A stretch of 64,000 bases of DNA, from positions 1,984,001 to 2,048,000 of the forward strand of contig CAVSAJ010000001.1 in assembly GCA_963725895.1 (NCBI GenBank). Reading direction: 5' to 3'. The notes under the pieces were generated by a model. That model was not told where the DNA came from, did no database searches, and saw only the letters and a program-made list of their open reading frames with translations. The translations under genes were made by a program, and so were the position numbers. This document shows, piece after piece, positions 58,401 to 64,000 of the stretch. The number at the start of each line of letters is the position of its first letter. Positions within the stretch are counted from its first letter, which is position 1. This DNA comes from Bog-473 sp963725895. Lineage in GTDB: Bacteria; Actinomycetota; Acidimicrobiia; Acidimicrobiales; RAAP-2.

Positions 58401-60427
58401 TTCTCCGCCCCGTCCCCCGCCAGCGAGGGCGCCATGTCGCCCATCGTCCCCGTCGGTGCGACCGGCGGGCCGGCGCGGCGCGCGGAGAGGCGTTCCTGCC
58501 CCGTGCGGATCCCCATCGTCACCAGGTCGCCGGTGCGGTGCAGCACTTCAGCCAGGCCGCCCGGCAGGTACAAGATGAAGGCGATCAACCCGAGGCCGCT
58601 CGTGATGAACTGAATCGTCTGGTTGGCGCCGAAGAGGGCGGGCAGGCCTTCGAGGTAGAGCGCTCCCAAAATTGCGCCCGGGATCGAACCCAGACCGCCG
58701 ATCACCACCATCGAGATGATCACGAACGACGTCGTCGGATCGAAGGTGATGTCGGTGTTGTTGAGCTGCTGGGTCGCGAAGGCAAAGCAGACCCCGGCGT
58801 AGCCCGCCATGAAACCCGACAGCCCGAAGGCCAACAGCTTGGTACGAAGGATGGGGATCCCCATGGCGGCCGCCGTGAGCTCGTTGTCACGTACCGCGAC
58901 CAGCCGCCGCGCCACACCCTTGTCGCGCCAGATGCGCACCATATAGATGGACAGAAGCAACACGCCGATCGAGAACCAGGCAAAGGAGCGCTGCGAGGCC
59001 AGGCTGATGCCGAAGAGACTCGGCCGGTTGACGACGGTGTAGGCCGGGTTCGGCAATCCGGTGCAGAGGGTCTTGTTGATGCCCGGCACCGTGATGCACG
59101 GGGTGGCCAGGACGGCGTTCTGCATGAAGATGGCGAAGGCCAGCGTGGTCACGGCCAGGAACAGCCCGGGCATTCGCAGCGCGGGGAGCCCGACGAGAAT
59201 GGCGACCACCGCTGTCACCGCGCCGCCATAGAGCATCACGAGCGGGAGGGGGACCGACGTGCCCAGATGCACCGCGACGAGCGCGCCCACGGCCACCAGT
59301 CCGAACTGGCCGAGAGAGACCTGGCCCGCCCAACCCGTGAGCATGGTGAGGGACAAGGCGATGACCGAGTAGATGCAGATCTGGCTGAGCAACACGTTGT
59401 TGCCGACCGACAGCACGAAGGGCAAAAGGACCGCGACGACGACGGCGAGCCAGATGCCCGTGGCCGACACCCGCCGGCGCAGTTGGTCTGCTCCGGCGCG
59501 CATGGTGGTGACGGCACCGTGCGCCCAGGTGCTGCGGTCCATCGTCCGGGCACCCTTGCGAAGGCCACCGACCCGGATCAGGAGCACCGCGATCACGACG
59601 ATGAAGATCACCAGCTGCTGCTTGCCGGGCGAGGCGACGTTCCACTCGAGGATTTCGAGGAACACGCCCATCCCGACGCCCGCGATGAAGGCGACGGTGA
59701 GGTTGACCATGGCGCCGATCAGCGCAGCGGTCAACGCATAGAGCAACAGGTCGGGCGAGAGCGCCTGCGTCAACGCACTCGTCTGGTTGGGCGCGTTGAG
59801 GATGGCGGTGAAGGCCGACAGCGCGCCGGCCACGGTCCAGGTCAAGGTGGAGGTACGCCGGATCCACACGCCCGAAAGGCGTGCCGAGTCGGCATTCTCG
59901 GACATCGCGCGCATGGAGAGGCCCCACGAGGTGAAGCGCACCGCCAAGACAAGGGCCACGGTGACGATGGGGGCGACGATCAGCGTGAGCACCTCGGTGG
60001 GCGTGATGATGACGGGCCCGAGCGTGATCGACAGGTCGAAGGGCACCGGTACGGGCTTGTAGAGGTTCGACGGCCGGATGAAGGGCAGCGCCGTCAGTGC
60101 GAGGAGCACGTAGCTGAGCCCGATCGTGGCCACCATGACCAGTACCCGGGGCCGGGTGAACAGCCGACGCAATATCAGCTCGGACAGCGCGCCCACGAAG
60201 GCGGCCAGCCCGATGGAGAGCGCCAGAGCGAACCAGTAGTTGAACTTGAAGTCGGCGGTGAGCTTGACCAAGAAGACGGCTGCGATGACGCCGATCTGGC
60301 CCTGCGCGAAGTTCAGGACCCGGTTGGTGCGGTAGACGAGCACGAGGCCGAGCGCCAACAACCCGTAGCCCAGACCGTAGAAGAGCCCCTGGACGAGGAC
60401 GAAGTTCGGCGCAGAGAGGGCGAGCAT
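58397..60427 (-). CDS. Fused LivH-LivM permease of a branched-chain-amino-acid-type ABC transporter
   Basis: A single 676-residue chain holding both membrane subunits. Residues 1-290 are LivH-like (GLFYGLGYGLLALGLVLVYRTNRVLNFAQG; the AQG loop); residues about 325-640 are LivM-like (SLTMLTGWAGQVSLGQFGLVAVGALVAVHLG, GLPALRMPGLFLAVTTLAFA, VVIGGLGSIPGAILGALYLEGL). A basic linker of about 35 residues joins them. It sits nine bases after the MFS-LivF stop and overlaps the LivG gene. Transport of an amino acid or related small molecule is inferred from family. Confidence 0.92.
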   Translation of the reverse strand: MLALSAPNFVLVQGLFYGLGYGLLALGLVLVYRTNRVLNFAQGQIGVIAAVFLVKLTADFKFNYWFALALSIGLAAFVGALSELILRRLFTRPRVLVMVATIGLSYVLLALTALPFIRPSNLYKPVPVPFDLSITLGPVIITPTEVLTLIVAPIVTVALVLAVRFTSWGLSMRAMSENADSARLSGVWIRRTSTLTWTVAGALSAFTAILNAPNQTSALTQALSPDLLLYALTAALIGAMVNLTVAFIAGVGMGVFLEILEWNVASPGKQQLVIFIVVIAVLLIRVGGLRKGARTMDRSTWAHGAVTTMRAGADQLRRRVSATGIWLAVVVAVLLPFVLSVGNNVLLSQICIYSVIALSLTMLTGWAGQVSLGQFGLVAVGALVAVHLGTSVPLPLVMLYGGAVTAVVAILVGLPALRMPGLFLAVTTLAFAIFMQNAVLATPCITVPGINKTLCTGLPNPAYTVVNRPSLFGISLASQRSFAWFSIGVLLLSIYMVRIWRDKGVARRLVAVRDNELTAAAMGIPILRTKLLAFGLSGFMAGYAGVCFAFATQQLNNTDITFDPTTSFVIISMVVIGGLGSIPGAILGALYLEGLPALFGANQTIQFITSGLGLIAFILYLPGGLAEVLHRTGDLVTMGIRTGQERLSARRAGPPVAPTGTMGDMAPSLAGDGAEK

Positions 60428-60436
60428 CGGGTGGAC

Positions 60437-62641
60437 CTACCCCAACCCCGCCGCCGCAGTTCCGAGAAAAACGGGGCGCAGGAGGTCGTCGCGGCCCATG
60501 AGCTCGGAGGTCGGCCCGTCGAAGCGGATCTCGCCGCGTTCCATGAAGAAGCAGCGATCCGCCAGGCTCAATGCCCGGTTGAGGCTCTGCTCCACCAGGA
60601 TCACCGTGGTGCCCTCCTCATTGATACGGCGCACCATGCCCATGAGCCGCTCGACCGTCATGGGTGCCAATCCGAGCGCCAGCTCGTCGATCATGAGCAG
60701 CCGCGGTCCGGTCATCATCACCCGCGAGAGCGCCAGCATCTGCTGCTCACCGCCCGAGAGGGTGCCCGCCGGCTGGTCCAGCCGCTCGCGCAGTTCGGGG
60801 AACGCCTCCAGGGCCTCGTCGTGTGCCCGGGCCGCCTTCACGCGGTCAGCGCGCAGCGTATGCGCACCGATGCGCAGGTTGTCACGGACGCTCAGGCCGG
60901 GGAAGGTCATCTTGCCGCCCACGAGGAGCGCGACACCTTGCTCGATGATCTGCTCGGGTTCGAGGTAGGTGGAGTTCATCCCGAAGACCCGGATCACCCC
61001 GCGGTGCGGATGCGACAGGCCCGAGACGGCGCGCAACAGCGTCGACTTGCCCGCCCCGTTCGTACCGAGCAACGCCACCATCTCGCCCTCTTCCACCTCG
61101 AGATTGACGTCGAAGAGCACCTGGTTGGTGTCGTAGAAGAAGTCGAGGTTGTGGATCTGGAGCGCGGGGATGGAACCACCCGCCTGCCGCCTCTTGCCCT
61201 CGGCGTACCGTTCGAGCACGTCCTCGATGACGAGCGTGATGTCGCGGCGCACGGAACGCGAGCCGATCACCAACAGGAGCCCACCGACGGCGCAGACCGG
61301 AAAGATGAGGGTGAGGGCCACGATGATGCCGTGTAGTCCGCCGATGGCGTCGGAGAACGCGCCGAGCAGCACCGAGCCGGTAAACCCGCCGAACACCAGC
61401 GAGTACACCCCGAACATGGCGAAGCAGATGGTCCGCATCTCGGGCGGTGCCGTCGCGGCCAGGGTGAGGAAGATGCAGATGGCGAGCGGCGACACGGCGG
61501 CGTTGGAAAGGAACTGCAAGGTCACGCACAGCCAGAGTTGAGGCACGTAGAGGGACAACACGAAAAGTCCCCCGTACGCCGTGATGCAGATGCCGGCGAT
61601 GACGAGCGGGCGCTGGGGCGATCGGCGGAAGTAGCGGTCGCCGAACACGTAGGCCAGCGGCAACCCCAAGAACGCGGCCAGCCCGATGATGGCGTACACC
61701 TCGCTCCGACTGGCCGTGTCGAGGTGGAACTTGTCGATGAAGAACAGGTTGCCGAACAGCGGAGCGCCGGTGCCGGCGAAGCCCAGGATGGCCACCGCGA
61801 CGAGCTCGAAGTAGAGCGAGCGGATTCTCAGCAGCCGGGTCACGGCGGAGCCGAGCAAGACCCGGGGCGCTTGCTCCTGCTGGGAGTGCAGGTCCATCCC
61901 CGACGCCTTGAGGATGTGGCTGCTCTCGTTGGCTCCCTTCTCCGGCTCGTGCAGCGTGAAGAGGGCGAAGCCGAGCGGGATGCCGGCCAGCGCCACGAGC
62001 AACCCGTAGCGCCAGTCGTGGGCGATCGTGACGACGAAGCCGAAGATCAGAATGCCGACCGTCTGCGACAGCGGATCGGAGAGGTTGTGCCAGCTGAAGA
62101 TGCGGCCGCGCCCCTCGGTGGGATAGGCGTCGGACAGATACGAGTTGTGCACCGTGTTGTTCACCCCGGTGCCAACCGACGCCGCCAAGTACAAGAAGGC
62201 GAACCACCACACGTTCGGCGAGAGTGCCATCAGGCTTCCGAAGCCGGCGAAGATGAGCAGGGCGACGCCGGCCACCACCTTGCGGCTCCCCCGGTCGGCC
62301 CACACCGCCAACGGCACCGCCCACAGGAGCTGGGATACCTGGGCGATGAACGCCACGGCGCCGAGGGACGCGTTGGACATGTGGAACGACGTCTTCAGGT
62401 TTGCACCGATGAGGTTGATGCCGTTGCCGAAGGTGCCCGGGACCAGCGCGGCGGCCGTCAGGAGCACGAGGGGCGCGTAGCCCGAGTGCCTGAGGATGCC
62501 GACGAGGGGCGGGGGTTTGCCCTCCCCGGTGCCCGGCATGACCTCGATGTCGGCCACGACTTCGGTGTCTTTGACCTGTGAGACCGCTTCTTTCAACAGG
62601 TCGTCGGGGACCGCGAAGTCGAAGAGCGGTTCGTCGGCCAT
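60437..62641 (-). CDS. Fusion of an MFS transporter with a LivF-like ABC ATPase
   Basis: A 734-residue protein. Residues about 55-480 form a 12-helix major facilitator (GNGINLIGANLKTSFHMSNASLG; WADRGSRKVVAGVALL with the loop D-R-G-S-R-K; DRYFRRSPQRPLVIAGI). After a linker, residues about 500-734 are a LivF-type ATPase: Walker A GTNGAGKST at 526-534, signature LSGGEQQML at 628-636, and Walker B LLMIDELALGLAP (E-L where most have E-P). It heads an operon encoding LivHM, LivG and a binding protein, so the ATPase half most likely completes that importer. What the MFS half carries, or whether it still transports, is open. Confidence 0.88.
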   Translation of the reverse strand: MADEPLFDFAVPDDLLKEAVSQVKDTEVVADIEVMPGTGEGKPPPLVGILRHSGYAPLVLLTAAALVPGTFGNGINLIGANLKTSFHMSNASLGAVAFIAQVSQLLWAVPLAVWADRGSRKVVAGVALLIFAGFGSLMALSPNVWWFAFLYLAASVGTGVNNTVHNSYLSDAYPTEGRGRIFSWHNLSDPLSQTVGILIFGFVVTIAHDWRYGLLVALAGIPLGFALFTLHEPEKGANESSHILKASGMDLHSQQEQAPRVLLGSAVTRLLRIRSLYFELVAVAILGFAGTGAPLFGNLFFIDKFHLDTASRSEVYAIIGLAAFLGLPLAYVFGDRYFRRSPQRPLVIAGICITAYGGLFVLSLYVPQLWLCVTLQFLSNAAVSPLAICIFLTLAATAPPEMRTICFAMFGVYSLVFGGFTGSVLLGAFSDAIGGLHGIIVALTLIFPVCAVGGLLLVIGSRSVRRDITLVIEDVLERYAEGKRRQAGGSIPALQIHNLDFFYDTNQVLFDVNLEVEEGEMVALLGTNGAGKSTLLRAVSGLSHPHRGVIRVFGMNSTYLEPEQIIEQGVALLVGGKMTFPGLSVRDNLRIGAHTLRADRVKAARAHDEALEAFPELRERLDQPAGTLSGGEQQMLALSRVMMTGPRLLMIDELALGLAPMTVERLMGMVRRINEEGTTVILVEQSLNRALSLADRCFFMERGEIRFDGPTSELMGRDDLLRPVFLGTAAAGLG

Positions 62642-62745
62642 CGGGGGACTCTATCCCTGACATCTGCGTCAGGTCCTGCCGTCGGCTCCTCCGCGCCGGC
62701 CGCCCGACCCGCTCGTCGGCCGGGTCGGCAGCCTCGGCAGGATCC

Positions 62746-64000
62746 TCAGGCGCCGGGCGCGACGGTGGCCACGGTGAGCGGGCCCTCGGGGATCACGGCG
62801 ACCCGAGCTCGTGCGCCGAGGCGGCCCAGCGCGGCCTCCACCGCTCCGTCGAGGTCGGTCACCGGAGTGAGGAGCGCGTCTGCGATGGTTGCGGCGTCGA
62901 GGCCGTCGCTGCGCAGCTGCACCTCGACGCGCGCCAACACCCGCCCGAGCACCTGGGCCTGCCAGCGGTCGAGCTCGGGACCACCCCGCGCCGCGACGAG
63001 CTCGGCCGGGGTGCTCGCACCCGCCAGCAAACGGGCGAAGGCTCCCCCGGCGGGCACGCCGTCTTCACAGGCGGCCGCCATGATCACGACGCCGTCGTCG
63101 CGCACGATTCGTTCGGCTGCCGCCATGCCCTTGACGGCTTGGTAGAGGTTGCGGTCGAGCGGGTAACCCCCGTTCGTCGAGATCACGAGGTCGAAGGGAG
63201 AGCCAACCTCACGCACTGCCGACGCCTGCACGTACGCGCACGCTGCGTCGTGCGCGTCCGGCAGCGGCCCGGCGAAGACCGCGGTCACCCGGCGTGCCCG
63301 GTTGATGGCGACGTCGAGCGAGAGGTGCGGCGGCGCCAGGGCCGCGGCGGTGCGGACGAAATCGTGCACCGGGTTCCCCGCTCTCGTGACGAACGTGGCC
63401 CGCGGGTCGGCGATACGGCGTGGGTGGTGCGCCTCGAGGATCGTCTCCGTTGCCGCCAGGCCGGGACAGACCCCCTTTGGTCCGCCGCTGAAGCCTGCGA
63501 AGAAGTGGGGCTCGACGAAGCCGGTGATGATCCGCACGTCCGCCTCCACATACTCTCGCTGCAACCAGATCGGCATGCCGTCCACCTCGCCGACCCGCAC
63601 ATGGGCGTCACTGGTTGCGTCGTGGTCGACGAGTGGGTAGCGGGCGACGATGTCCGCCCCGACCAGCTCCTCCATCTCGGCGGCGCTGGCCTGCCGGTGG
63701 GTCCCGGTGGCGCAGAGCAAGGTGATGTGCTCGTCGGGCACGCCGGCGCGGGCCAGCTCGGCGAGCAGGGGGGGCAGGACGGTGCGGTTTGGCATCGGCC
63801 GCGTGAGGTCCGGGAAGACCACGGCGACTCGGCCACCGGCCCGCAGCAGATCGCTCAGCGACGGGCCGGCCAACGGCGACCGCAACGCTGCCGTGATGGC
63901 CGCCGCCTCGTCGGGCAGGGCCGGCTCGTCGAGCGGTGCCACCACCTCGGCGTGTACGGGAACCTCGACTGACGCCCCGTGGCGGCCGTAGGCGAGGTCG
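62746..64000 (-). CDS. LarA-like nickel-dependent lactate racemase-family protein, N-terminus outside window
   Basis: The gene runs off the right edge; 417 codons are present and homologous sequence (LAYGRHGASVEVPVHAEVV) continues to the last base. VAVVFPDLTRPMPNRTVLPPLLAEL and LLCATGTHRQASAAEME are the N-terminal LarA (DUF2088) domain, and GFVEPHFFAGFSGGPKGVCPGLA is the family's second hallmark. Lys/His positions for the pincer nickel cofactor (THR and PHFFAG) are present. Some LarA homologues racemise other 2-hydroxy acids, and many lack the cofactor genes. No larBCE is in view. A GTG at 63945 is within the conserved region and is not the start. Confidence 0.82.
   Translation of the reverse strand, partial: DLAYGRHGASVEVPVHAEVVAPLDEPALPDEAAAITAALRSPLAGPSLSDLLRAGGRVAVVFPDLTRPMPNRTVLPPLLAELARAGVPDEHITLLCATGTHRQASAAEMEELVGADIVARYPLVDHDATSDAHVRVGEVDGMPIWLQREYVEADVRIITGFVEPHFFAGFSGGPKGVCPGLAATETILEAHHPRRIADPRATFVTRAGNPVHDFVRTAAALAPPHLSLDVAINRARRVTAVFAGPLPDAHDAACAYVQASAVREVGSPFDLVISTNGGYPLDRNLYQAVKGMAAAERIVRDDGVVIMAAACEDGVPAGGAFARLLAGASTPAELVAARGGPELDRWQAQVLGRVLARVEVQLRSDGLDAATIADALLTPVTDLDGAVEAALGRLGARARVAVIPEGPLTVATVAPGA

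Noticed and set aside
58538..61336. A 932-codon open frame on the plus strand through the ABC operon
   Set aside because: Product is Arg/His/Glu/Gln-rich with no domain; the minus strand codes for well-conserved transporter proteins.
1..64000. tRNA, rRNA, CRISPR arrays, transposases, integrases or phage genes
   Set aside because: Looked for in the gaps between genes and in the proteins; none seen. All gaps except one are under 300 bases.

Overview
The window is a dense, GC-rich chromosomal segment of an actinobacterium. The pointers are many GTG starts, an actinobacterial-type SOS box (CGAAC-N4-GTTCG), the imuA'/imuB/dnaE2 mutasome, a cydDC/cydAB terminal oxidase locus, F420-type (LLM) and DapB-like oxidoreductases typical of this phylum, and several apparently leaderless GTG/ATG genes. 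The rich set of SDR, CoA-transferase and medium-chain reductase genes would suit an environmental lineage such as Acidimicrobiia, but the sequence alone does not fix the class. There is no rRNA, tRNA, CRISPR array, transposase or phage gene. This looks like ordinary chromosome rather than an island.

Layout. 0-8 kb: the end of a cytosine deaminase-like gene faces upp (uracil salvage), then an AhpD-like gene, then a tightly coupled cydD-cydC-cydA-cydB operon for cytochrome bd. 8-15 kb: an SDR, a GH15 glucoamylase/trehalase-like enzyme behind a good leaderless promoter, a decayed half MFS transporter, a type II NADH dehydrogenase with two frame breaks, and an SDR + DapB-like reductase pair. 15-22.8 kb: small NTF2/VOC proteins, a PASTA lipoprotein, then the SOS mutasome imuA'-imuB-dnaE2 with a LexA box on the imuA' start and a divergent SRAP (YedK/HMCES) gene. 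22.9-31 kb: a Tat-type phospholipase C with a frame break in its signal peptide, quinone-reductase-like enzymes, a methyltransferase, and a second DapB-like + SDR pair in the opposite order, followed by an L,D-transpeptidase.

31-46 kb holds a BBE-type flavin oxidase with an F420-type oxidoreductase, a frame-broken lipoprotein, an amidohydrolase/monooxygenase pair, an isomerase-like TIM barrel, an aldo/keto reductase, a questin-oxidase-like protein, a family III CoA-transferase with a Gfo/Idh dehydrogenase, a PLP dehydratase overlapping an alpha/beta hydrolase that seems to start at ATT, and a NagB-like protein. 46-55.7 kb holds a degenerate LCP-like protein, an esterase, an SPFH + ribbon-helix-helix pair, an ECF sigma factor coupled to two VOC proteins, a TauD-type dioxygenase, CadD, a GGDEF protein, a CPT-like kinase and an SDR.

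55.7-62.6 kb is a branched-chain-amino-acid-type ABC operon in which both LivH/LivM and an MFS/LivF pair are fused into single chains. It is followed by a decayed copy of the start of its own binding-protein gene. The window ends inside a LarA-like gene.

The most notable items are the MFS-LivF fusion operon, the SOS cluster with an operator on a leaderless start codon, the sigma factor + VOC unit with an anti-sigma-like N-terminus, the AT-rich 18-bp palindrome between the SPFH and sigma genes, and a set of single-base frame breaks, most of one sign, which may be real decay or assembly error. I found no clearly new biological system.
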